Origin: Prinsepia uniflora
Taxonomy: Eukaryota; Streptophyta; Magnoliopsida; Rosales; Rosaceae
NCBI GenBank assembly: GCA_032719365.1
Contig: CM064864.1
Span: 3,000,817-3,064,816 of the forward strand
Direction: 5' to 3'
DNA length: 64,000 nt
The notes beneath the pieces are model-generated. The model made no database searches. It saw nothing but the letters and a program-made list of their open reading frames with translations, and was not told the DNA's origin. Positions 1-9,636 of the stretch are shown one piece after another; the stretch's first letter is position 1; every line of letters begins with the position of its first letter. The position numbers and the translations under genes were made by a program.

Positions 1-1
1 C

Positions 2-145
2 TGCTGCCTCTTTGTAGCTCCGGCTTCCAACAATGTAGCTGAATATATAACCATATTTACTGGCTCTGGTGCGACTTCAGCTGGTGCAACTGTGGACCCC
101 TTTGAGTATGGGGAGCAACTACGTTCAGATTTCAGACCCAGCTAA
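2..145 (+). CDS. C-terminal coding fragment, unidentified protein (5' truncated by window edge)
   Basis: An open frame enters from the left edge and runs 47 codons to a TAA at 143-145. It reads as ordinary soluble protein (…APASNNVAEYITIFTG…VDPFEYGEQLRSDF…), with balanced composition and no low complexity, which is unlike the AT-rich DNA that follows. It could be the last exon of a gene lying to the left. I do not recognise the family. A chance open frame of this length is possible, so confidence is moderate. Confidence 0.4.
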   Translation, partial: CCLFVAPASNNVAEYITIFTGSGATSAGATVDPFEYGEQLRSDFRPS

Positions 146-1189
146 TTTGGCATACTGTTTATCGAATATGAACTTGAATGCAATGCTCTCCACTTCTTAT
201 CGTCTAACAGAGTAATAACGCAGTTCACCATAGAGGCTCGGAGACTCAGGGGCAGTGGGAGATGGGGTCTAGTGGTGACCCAGGACCCCACTAATTTATA
301 TATATATATATATATAAATATATAATATATATATATATTATATGTTATATAAATATATATTTTTTATTAAATGAGTACTTATACTTGTTATTAAAATTAA
401 TTATAGTATATAGTAGTATTTTTTATTTATTTATAATTTTGACTTTGTAATTGATTTATTTATCCATCGTTGCCATGTGACTTTTATGTTTCTAATTTAT
501 TACTTTTATTATATTCTCTATTTATAGATTTTATTAGAATTAATAGAATTTATACTTAGTCAGCATGTTTTAAATTTTTTTTTTAAAAAAAAACCTAAAA
601 CAAAGTTAAATATTGATCTAGGTATAACAATTTGAAAAGATGAGAACTTATCAAGGATAACTATTAATGTAATAAAATAGTTTTATAAATGTAATGTTTG
701 AGATCTTTTGGTTAGTTTGATACACACACGTACTATGTTAATTGGGACCATCAAATTACTTTGGTAAAAATTATAAGTTGTATTATATTATAAGCTCGAT
801 TTTATTTTCGAAAGTATTTTGTGAAAAAATCTCTCTCAAATTATATCCTATTTACACTATTGTGGTTGACGTGTTTAGACGACATTGGAAACGGATATAA
901 ATTCAATCAATAATATTTTAACTTAGCTATTATTAACCATATTCAACATTTTTTGCCTATCTCTATTTTTGTCAGCTTCGATGACCCTACAAGACACTTT
1001 CTTGTACAACTGAAATCTAGTAATCCTCGTAAAAATTTGAAATTTCTGATATACTAGGATGTATTAATTTTGCTTTTTGTTTACATGACCAAACTTCAAA
1101 AGGAAATCATATGAGTTTTGATGGAAATAAGTAAGTCAGAGTTGGGGGAGCCACGTGCCCGGCAGATTCCCCTCAGTCTTGGACTTGTG
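146..1189. other. Non-coding AT-rich spacer with (TA)n tract
   Basis: No gene is recognisable here. About 293-360 is a TA/ATATA low-complexity tract, and the rest is AT-rich with scattered stops in all frames. The final 5 bases before the Copia element (1190-1194, tacct) are its target-site duplication. Confidence 0.6.
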
Positions 1190-1194
1190 TACCT

Positions 1195-1793
1195 TGTTGG
1201 ATCCTAAGAGATAATTGATTGCATTAAGTGTGTGTGTGTGTGTGCGCGCGCACGCACGCAACATAGTGCAAACACCATTGTGAGTTGGCACTTTGCACTT
1301 AAGATGAGTGTGAGAATCTGTTAAAACAGATTGGCAACCGGATTGGATTGCTTGAAGAGTAAGAAGGATAAGTGTCTCATTCTTACTAATCTAGAACTAG
1401 CCTAGTTTCTATTGGATGATAGTCATCATAGTGACATCATCTTGTAACTGTTTTTGTGAAAAAGATAAATGAAAGTTTTAGTGAATTGCTCATAAGCAAT
1501 TTGTCAAACGGTGTGCATTAAAAGAAACCAATCTTCTTCCTCATCGAAACAAGTTTTACTCTTCAACAAATAAAAAAGAAATACAAGTTCTATCATTCAA
1601 AATCTATTCTTATTCCCAATCGTTTACAGTGATTGAGTTCTAGAAATTAAACCTCAGTGATGCACCATCAAATTGTACTTCGATCTGCTCTTGCATGTCA
1701 CTGTCGTGAGCTCCATCTTTATTGATAGAGCTGGAGGACCTGCGAAACAAAGAAGAAGAAGACGATTAAAAGAGAAGACGAGAAAAGCTAATA
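1195..1793 (+). repeat. 5' LTR of Copia element
   Basis: About 600 bp, beginning TGTTGGATCC and ending CTAATA just before the primer-binding site. It contains a TG/CG dinucleotide tract near 1229-1260 that is also present, at different length, in the 3' LTR. Confidence 0.9.
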
Positions 1794-1805
1794 TGGTATC
1801 AGAGT
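1794..1805 (+). other. Primer-binding site (initiator Met tRNA type)
   Basis: TGGTATCAGAGT directly abuts the LTR end. It matches the 3' end complement of plant initiator Met tRNA (TGGTATCAGAGC) except at the last base. Confidence 0.85.
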
Positions 1806-1897
1806 AGTAAACTGATTGTGTTAAACTGAACGTGCTTACTGGGGCGTTAAATGTGAAGAAATCGGATCACTTTACAATTTAGAAAACTAGTCTCGAA

Positions 1898-3529
1898 ATG
1901 GCTACTACGAGTGGAGAGTTACGAGTTCCACCATTTGATGGATCCAACTATGAATTTTGGAGCATCAAAATGTGTACAATTCTACGTGTGCCTGATCTAT
2001 GGTAGTATGCAGAGGTTGGACTGAATGAGGAAGTACATACAGTTGCTGCACCACCAGAGGCTACTGGACTGGGAGCTGCAATACCTCCTGAGGTTGCTAG
2101 GCCAACTCGAGCTAGCTACATTTGCAATGCTCCTGCTCTGGGAATGATCCAGACAACTGTGGTGAATTTGATCTTCTCAAAGATCTCCAATGACCAGAGT
2201 GTGAAGGCAACTTGAGATCTACTGCAGAGAGAATACAAAGGAGATGAGAAGGTTAGATCAATTAAACTCCAATCTCTGAGGAGAGACTTTGAGTATGTAA
2301 GGATGAGAGGTGATGAATCCTTCTCGGTCTATACTTCTAGATTGTATACTATAGTAGATCAGATGAGGTCCTATGGTGAGGAAGTAAGATAAAAGAGTAT
2401 GGTGCGGAAAATATTGATTAGCATTACTAAACCTTATGATCATATAGTATCAATTCCTAAGGAAACTAAGGATCTAAACATTGTCTGTGACGACCCGGAA
2501 ATTCAAGAAATGTAAAATCGAAAGTTTGAATGTAAAATGATGTTTTTGCCTCTATAGACTTGGTGGTCAAAGTTTACTTTTTGTTTGAAATACATTTTGC
2601 ACTTTTTTGAGGACCGTTGCGCAGGTCTCGAAATGTTGATTCCATAGACAAACGGCACGTCAAAATCAGAGTTTGGATGAATTAGTTACTGGTCTAGGAA
2701 GTCCAAGGGCATTTTTGTAATTTGTACCCTAAGGGGAAATTTAGTCTTTTTACCACCTTGATGAGTCACTAGGTTTCTTATGGATTGGCGACACTTGTCA
2801 TTGGCTGGGTTGGATTAGTGGCACTATCTGATGGTGTGTGTTGGTGTCACGTATTCTTTGTGAAACCAAATCGTGTGTGTGTGTGTGTTGTTGAAAACAA
2901 AACAAAAAGCAAACTAAAAATTGGTTGATGAGCCCAGCTATCCGTTAAAAAACAGAGGAATATAGAGGAATTATTAAGAGGCGGAGGCATGAATGAGAAT
3001 CAGTACGGCTATCCCTTGTCTGGCAAGTACTGAGGGTGATTTTGAAACTTCAGTTGACTTGTTAAAATGGAGCAGGACCATACACGGTTATTAAAACATA
3101 TTTGGGACGGGTCCTGTCACTTCCAATGTACAAACTCTGCTAGCCTCAATTCGTGCATTGGATCAGAGGCTGGAAATACACTCAGAGACTCACACTGAGA
3201 AGGCATTCTCTTCACTAAGTAAGAATTAAGCTCCTCATGATAAGACACAAAAATATTATGGCAAAGGCAAGCAGAGTTAAAAAAGGGATAAGAGCTGGAA
3301 AAAGGAAGTCCTATAACAATGCCAAGAACACCCATGGTACTGAGATTTCCAAATCTGTTTCTGGAAATTCTACCAACACTAAAGATCCTTGTAAAACCCG
3401 TGGAAAACTTCATTATGGAGAATGTTGGATTAAGAATAAACCTAAGTGTTTTAAGTGCAACAAAATTGGACACATTGCAAAGAATTGTATGGTGAAGCAG
3501 GTTGTGAATATGGCAAAGCTGGAAGAATA
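1898..3529 (+). pseudogene. Copia gag, disrupted
   Basis: Starts MATTSGELRVPPFDGSNYEFW, a typical Copia gag N-terminus (conserved F-G-x-N-Y-x-x-W). In-frame stops occur around 2003, 2212 and 2390. A 0.6-kb LTR-like insertion splits the frame after codons reading KDLNIV (2486), and coding resumes at about 3119 with TSNVQTLLASIRALDQRLE. A CCHC zinc knuckle, CFKCNKIGHIAKNC, lies at 3447-3488. In a live element this protein would form the virus-like particle; here it cannot be made. Confidence 0.85.
2486..3119 (+). mobile_element. Solo-LTR-like insertion inside Copia gag
   Basis: It begins TGTGACGACCCGG and ends GGGACGGGTCCTGTCA, closely resembling the ends of the large Gypsy-like LTRs elsewhere in this window (TGTAACGACCCGTCCC…GGGTCCTGTCA). 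The Copia reading frame continues across it, which shows it is an insertion. The target duplication is unclear: tgtc occurs at 2482-2485 and again at 3115-3118, but then the element would lack its CA end. No coding sequence is seen inside. Confidence 0.65.
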
Positions 3530-3539
3530 AGAAAAGGAA

Positions 3540-6500
3540 GGGGTGATGTTCTATGCGTGCAATTCTGCAACAATTCCAAAGGACAATGGTGTGTGGTATG
3601 TAGATAGTGCATGCAGCAACCACATGACCTCACACGAGTCCCTATTGATAAATGTGGACACGTCCATTACTACTAAGGTGAAAATAGGTACTAGAGACCT
3701 GATACAAGTCACAGGGTAGGGTTCCTTGGTGATCAACGCTCAGAATGGAGATAAGGTGATTAATGAAGTAATGTTGGTTCCATAACTTGATGCTAATTTG
3801 CTGAGTGTGGGACAGATGGTATGACATGACTCATCCCTGAATACACCCCGTAAGGCATACCCAAACTCTACTTCCGTTTGACAAGTGACACCAAAATACT
3901 AATAACTTGTCAGACAAGGGATTCACCAAAATCCCACTAGTTCATGCCTCTGCTTCTTGAGCCTCGATCCCCGTGTAGCAACCTTAAAGCTCACAAAATC
4001 AAGAAAACGTGTGAGTGGAAAAAATAAATAAATAGTTAAAAACATAATTTAAAAACATCCAACTAAACACCCTCAAATGGTTTCCGATTTTGTCATGCCG
4101 CCTGCCGCTGTATTCAGGAGTCTGAGACCTTTCTAATAGTGTTTTCGAAATCGCCAAAAACCATCCCCGATCAAAAAGTCAACTTATTGATTTTAACCAA
4201 AAGTCAACCTTTGACTTTGACCAAAAAAACTCTTTGACTTTAGGGGCAAAATGGTCAATTACATCCGACTTTTCCGATTTTACCTTCAAAGGTCCAGGTC
4301 GTTACATGGTAGAACATGGATACTATCTAAGATTTGGCAACAGGAATATTGAAATCTATGAGGATGATGAGATGCTACGGTGTGCAACTTCAATTTATAT
4401 GATGGGAAACAAGTGTTTTCCACTATCCAAGGATCGTATTCAATCGATAGCACAAAGAGCTACTGTGGAGGCGAGTGCAGGACAATGGCATAGGCGTTTT
4501 GGACATTGAACTATCATAGCCTACAAAAATTGCAGTCTCAAAATATGTCTCTAGGCCTGCCTATCCCAGAAGAAACAGGGAAATCTGCGAAGGCTGCATA
4601 CCTAGGAAACAACACATGGAAAGCTTTGACAGGGACAAAGCATGAAGGGCATCCACACCATTGGAGCTTATTGTGTGGTCTAATGCAAACAAAAACTATG
4701 AGAGGTAACAAGTATTTCATTACCTTCATAGATGATTATTCTAGGATGTGCTGGGTGTATTTTTTGAGACATAAATCTGGTGCATTCAATGTGCTTAAGA
4801 AGTTCAAGTTCATATGTGAACTTTAGAGTAGATATAAGATAAAAACCCTAAGAAGTGATAGGGGAGGTGAATTCACTTCACATGAATTTCATCAATTTTG
4901 TGAGAGTGAGGGAATTGTGAGACAACTCACTATGGCATATTAACCTCAACATAATGGGGTTGCAGAAAGAAAAACATGAATGTGGTTAGCATGGCTAAGT
5001 CTATGTTACATGATAAGGCAATGCCTTGCCATTTCTAGGCAGAAGCTATTAACACAACAATGTATTTACTAAACAGGTGCCCTACAAAGGTAGTAGAGAA
5101 GAAAACTCCATTTGAGGTTTACTATGGGAGGAAACCAAGAGTAAGACATTTTAAGATCTTTGGCTCTATTTGTTATGCACATGTTCCTAATCAACTAAGA
5201 CATGAACTGGATAAGTCATTTGTGAAGTGTGTGTTTGTTGGATATGATACTTGTGAGAAAGGCTATAGACTTTATAACTTGAACTCTACGAAGATTATGG
5301 TGTCAAGGAGTGTTGTGTTCAATGAAAGGGCTTGTTGGAATTGGAAAGAAGAGAAGGAAGTAAGAATTGAACTTCCTAGTGTTTTTGGTGAAGAATTAGA
5401 AGAATGATGAGTTGAGGACACTGCTGGAGGTAGTTGCTGAACCTCAAACTCCAGAATCTGGAAGTTCAGGACCCTCAAATCCTAGTTGTACACCTGTAAA
5501 GATAAGGAGCCTGATAGATGTATATGCACGGTGCCATATGTTCATCATTGAACCAGAAACCTATGAAGAAGCAGCTAAAGAGAAAGTTTGGAAGCATTCC
5601 ATGGAAGTGAAGTTAGAGATGATTGAGAAAAATTCAACCTGGGAGCTTGTTGAGAGACCAAACGACAAACCTGTCATTGTTGTGAAATGGATTTTCGTTC
5701 TATGCAGAAACACAAGGCTAGACTAGTGGCCAAAGGCTATGCCCAAAAGCCTGGGATAGATTTTAATAAAACTTTTTTTTCCAGTGGCAAGGTTGGACAC
5801 TATAAGGACTTTTATTGCCTTGACAGCTCAGAAAAGCTGGAGCTTGTATCAGTTGGATGTTAAATTTGCCTTTCTAAATGGAGTTCTAGAAGAAGAAGTG
5901 TTTGTAAAGCAGCCTGAGGATTTTTTTTTTTACATAATCATAAGGAAGGAATGTTTAAAAATTGAAGAAAGCTCTCTATGGGTTAAAGTAAGCACCTACT
6001 GCTTCGTATGAGCAGATTGATACTCATATTCTCAAGTGTGGTTATAAGAGGATTCCTAGTGAAGCTACCTTGTATATGAAGGCCACAAAGGATGGAAAGA
6101 CACTAATTGTGTCCATATATGTGGATGATATTATCTATATTGGAAATTGTGAGTTACTGAAGGAGGAGTTCAAAAATGAGATGATGAGCAAGTATGAAAT
6201 GACAGATCTAGGCCTTCTGCATTATTTCCTTGGAATGAGAGTTATCCAAACCAACACTTGCATTTTCATACATCACAAGAAGTATGCTCAAACTCTTTTG
6301 GACAAATTTGGCATGAAGGATTGTAAACTTGTAAGCACACCTCTTGCTGCAAGTGACAGATTATGCAGAGTAGATGGCTCAGAGGTAGCATATGATGGAA
6401 TTTACTGACAAGTGATTGGAAGTCTATTGTACTTGACAACAACTAGGCCAGACATAATGTGCGTTGTTAGCTTACTGTCAAGATACATGCATAATCCCAC

Positions 6501-7010
6501 AAAGAAGCATTTAGGATTGCAAAGAGAGTTCTTAGGTACATTGCTGGTACTATTACTCATGGAATTGAGTATCAAAAGGGAAATATGACTACTCTAATTG
6601 GATTCTATGATTCAGATTGGAGTGGGAGTATTGATGATATGAGAAGTACATCGGGATATGCCTTCTCATTTGGAAGTGGAATTTTTTCTTGGGTTTCTGT
6701 TGAACGACATAGTGTGGCATTGTCCACAATAGAGACTGAATATGTGAGTACTTATGAAGTTACTACTCAGGCTAAATGGCTTAGGTTTGTATTGGAGGAC
6801 TTTGGACAGGAACTGACAGAACCTACTGCTATCTACTGTGACAACATAGCTGCCATTGCTATGTCCAAGAACCCTGTTTTTCATCAGAGGTCCAAGCACA
6901 TAAAAAGGAAGTACCACTTCATCAGGGAAGCAATACAAGCAGGGGAGATTGATTTGGTTTAGTGCAGATCAAAGGAACAGCTAGCAGATGTTCACTAAGG
7001 CCCTATCTAA
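3540..7010 (+). pseudogene. Copia pol (protease, integrase, RT, RNase H), disrupted
   Basis: Protease region WYVDSACSNHMT near 3595-3630, where the usual catalytic D-S/T-G is D-S-A. The integrase zinc region starts WHRRFGH at about 4485. The core carries FIDDYSR (about 4725) and LRSDRGGEF (about 4850), with a C-terminal GYDTCEKGYRLY region. RT has WELVERP and the catalytic YVDD at 6118-6129 followed by KYEMTDLG and HYFLGM. RNase H contains YDSDWSGSIDDMRSTSGYAF and KHIKRKYHFIRE. Stops and frame changes occur at about 4509, 4826, 4941, 5407, 5726, 6011 and 6408. One insertion (3822-4306) separates protease from integrase. Not functional. Confidence 0.9.
3822..4306 (-). mobile_element. Solo LTR inserted in Copia pol
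   Basis: In minus orientation it begins TGTAACGACCTGGACC and ends ATGAGTCATGTCA. It is flanked by a perfect 5-bp duplication tggta (3817-3821 and 4307-4311). The 485-bp length, TG…CA ends and the family-like terminal motif identify it as a solo LTR related to the large Gypsy-like families in this window. It contains repeated AAAAGTCAAC motifs (4178-4230), also found in the larger LTRs. Confidence 0.82.
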
Positions 7011-7063
7011 GGAACGATTTACCTATCTAAGGGAAAGTCTTGGAGTGAAATCAGTGAACTACT

Positions 7064-7072
7064 TAGAGGGAG
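7064..7072 (+). other. Polypurine tract of Copia element
   Basis: TAGAGGGAG lies directly before the 3' LTR, the expected position for plus-strand priming. Confidence 0.7.
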
Positions 7073-7107
7073 TGTTGGATCCTAAGCGATCAGTGATTGC
7101 ACTAAGT

Positions 7108-7148
<41 letters not shown>

Positions 7149-7727
7149 TTGTAGTGCAAGCACCACTGTGATTTGGCACTCAAGATAGTGTGAGAATCTG
7201 TTACAACAGATTGGCAATTGGATTGGATTGCTTGAAGAGCAAGAAGGACAAGTGTCTCATTCTCACTAGTCTATAACTAGGCTAATTTCTATTGGTTGAT
7301 AGTCATCATAGTGACATCATCTTATAACCGTTTTTGTGCTAGTATCTAAGCTAGATTCATGTAATTAACGGCTAATGTGAAAAAGAAAATGAAAGTTTCA
7401 GAGATTTCAATGAAGTGGTCATAAGCAATTTGTCAAATACTTGGCGTGCATTAAAAGAAACCAATCTTCTTCCTCAACAAAACAAGTTTTACTCTTCAAC
7501 AAAATAAAAAAGAAATACAAGTTCTATCATTCAAAATTTTTTCTTATTCCCAATCGTTTACAGTGATTGAGTTCTAGAAATTATACCTCAGCGCTGCACC
7601 ATCAAATCGCACCTCGATCTCCTCTTGCATGTCACTGTCGTGAGCTCCATCTTCATCGATCGAGCTGGAGGACTTGCGAAACAAGGAAGAAGAAGACGAT
7701 TAAAAGAGAAGACGAGAGAAGCCAATA
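7073..7727 (+). repeat. 3' LTR of Copia element
   Basis: 655 bp, starting TGTTGGATCC and ending CCAATA, followed by the target duplication tacct. It includes a longer TG/CG tract (about 7106-7147) than the 5' LTR. Confidence 0.9.
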
Positions 7728-7814
7728 TACCTTGGGAAGCAAGAAAGCTTTGAACCAATTGCAGACATTGAAAAGACACTCAATGAAAAAATTAGAAAGC
7801 ACTGTGATGTCAAT

Positions 7815-7942
7815 CTATTCAATCCTCTTATGGTACTCAAGTAGAACATGCATCAAGCATTCAACCATATAACTGAAGAATTTTACATAAAAGAAAGTTT
7901 TTATTCTATAGCTATAGTTTCTATTAAATAAGAGTTTTACTT
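7815..7942 (-). repeat. Diverged duplicate of Ca2+-ATPase gene intron (part 1)
   Basis: The text from CAATCTATTCAATCC through the GCATCAAGCATTCAA and TAAAAGTTTTACT… motifs matches about 20316-20460, in intron 21 of the Ca2+-ATPase gene, in the same orientation with many small differences. This is non-coding duplicated DNA about 12 kb from its source. Confidence 0.7.
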
Positions 7943-8760
7943 GACCACCAAGGTTCTAAAAAAAACGTTAGCTATCAAAATTAAGTTGTTAAAAACCCTA
8001 CCCCGTGCTTTCTTCTCTCTTCTGCGAAGAGAGAAACTAAAAAAAATCTCTCCAAATCCAACGTCCAGCCTTGGCTTTGGCTGAGGTTGGTGGCAACTCT
8101 TCAATTTCCCCTTATCTTTCTCCTCCTCTCCTTCTCTTTCTCCCATCTCCTCCGCTTTCTCCTCTTCTCCCTTCTCCTCCGCTTTCTCCTATTCTCCCTT
8201 TACCTCTTTCCCCACCAACCTACACATCCAACGTTTTCTCCTCGCACAACCATGGTATAGGTTTGCTGTTCCACCCTTCATGGCATCTATCTCGGTTACG
8301 CCTTTTCTGCTGAATCCTGTTGCTTCTCCAGATGTGCTTTCACTCCCACCTCAATTTTCATCCACAAAACTTCAAACCTCTCATCCTTCATCACCAGTTG
8401 CTCTCTGCTACGACCTGCCCTAGATTCACTACCACTGGATTCTGCCCCTCGACCCACCGGCTAACCCCGCCTCTAATTTTCTTCGAGTGGCTGCAGTTGT
8501 GGGTCACTTTTAAAGTGTATAATGCACCCTTTAAATGGATTATGAGAGTGTTCATTATACAGGTGACTTGCTCACCCCCATTATTCAAATGATTTCTTCG
8601 GTTTTACCTTGATTTTCGATAATGAAGGTTTTTTGCAGTGTTGTGGCGACATCTGCTACTTCGTTGCGCCTGTTTGAGATGTAAAGATTTTCAGATCTAA
8701 ACTTTCTACTAAACTTTTTATTTTCTTTTTTTTGAGCTTATCGTATGCTGATGGATCTCT
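7943..8760. other. CT-rich spacer splitting the duplicated Ca2+-ATPase segment
   Basis: Absent from the source copy at the corresponding point (about 20465), so probably inserted. It begins near CCAAGGTTCTAAAAAA, reminiscent of hAT-type terminal repeats, but no matching right end was found. 8130-8215 is a CTC/TCC low-complexity run. Short open frames here are proline/serine-rich by composition and I do not call them genes. Confidence 0.4.
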
Positions 8761-8769
8761 TTGGTTACT

Positions 8770-9075
8770 ATGCGTTTGTTCATGCGTGTAAATTGTTCTA
8801 TTTGATTCTTCAATCTTCATCCATAATTTCCTGGACCAAATTTGCTTCTTTTTTTTTTATGCATGGACCAAATTTACTATTAACCACTGATAAATGCCCT
8901 GTTCAGTGATCTCCATTTCACCAACTTTCCAAAATAACACATTCAGTGATCTCCATTTCACCATCCAGCCAAATAAAATGAATGATTCAATTTCAACATA
9001 TTGAATTGAGAACAACCACCAACTTTAACAGTTGAAAAAAAAAATACAATTCATCGCTCCTTCGATGATGCTATA
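8770..9075 (-). repeat. Diverged duplicate of Ca2+-ATPase gene (part 2, includes start of exon 19)
   Basis: 8780-8845 (TGTTCTATTTGATTCTTC…TTTCCTGGACCA) matches intron sequence at about 20490-20545. 8902-9075 matches about 22118-22248, including the first coding bases of exon 19 (minus-strand DGEMEIT) and the adjoining intron up to TTCATCGCTCCTTCGATGATGCT. The exon-start motif is present twice (8902-8925 and 8942-8965). The roughly 1.6 kb between these two source regions is missing, so this is a rearranged, non-functional partial copy. Confidence 0.75.
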
Positions 9076-9636
9076 AACACTATGTAATATTTGATGCCAC
9101 GAGAGGCCATAGAAAAACAAGACCGAAAAAACGTAATTGAATTGTTCACAATGGCTGATGAACACTCATTCAACAAAAAACAACTCTTTGCCAGACAGCA
9201 GCCTCTCTCAGTTCCAATCACTCCGCGCAGTGCCAGTATCTCTGCCTTGCTGCTATCAATGACTTCTCAACATTTTCAAAGCTGCTAAAAACATCCAAGA
9301 ATAATGTCAAATTAATACTGGGCATTTTCAGATCGACTAGAGAACAAGAACAATAACAGTACCTTCTGGGATTGTTATTGTTATTGAATAGAGTGCAGAA
9401 TCCTATCAGTACCCCGCTGCCTTCCAAAAAATTCAACCGCTGCATAAAATTCAAGTGCAATACACCTCAAAATTCCGTAAATACATGACATGAAGAGAGA
9501 AATTTTGGGTGGTAATGCTGGTATAACTGAACCATACCTTCCCTGATTGGTCCCTGCGTTTCAGTAAAGTCCCGTCCCCTGGAGTCCGACGGGGACTTCT
9601 TGTCTCCAATATGTTGAAGTTGAACCCTAGCTCAAC

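Larger units (their letters stand above)
1195..7727 (+). mobile_element. Ty1/Copia LTR retrotransposon, full-length but decayed
   Basis: Two LTRs (1195-1793 and 7073-7727) begin TGTTGG and end CCAATA or its variant CTAATA. They are flanked by identical 5-bp duplications tacct (1190-1194 and 7728-7732), so both ends of the insertion are preserved. A primer-binding site like initiator-Met tRNA follows the 5' LTR and a purine tract precedes the 3' LTR. Domain order is gag with CCHC knuckle, protease, integrase, reverse transcriptase, RNase H, which is Copia order. Several in-frame stops and frameshifts make it non-autonomous. The 3' LTR has a stretch of roughly 45 bp around 7338-7385 that the 5' LTR lacks, in line with old age. 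Two LTR-type insertions lie inside it. Confidence 0.93.

Noticed and set aside
8071..8313. Proline/serine/leucine-rich 80-codon frame
   Set aside because: Arises from a CTC/TCC low-complexity run; no domain or splice context.
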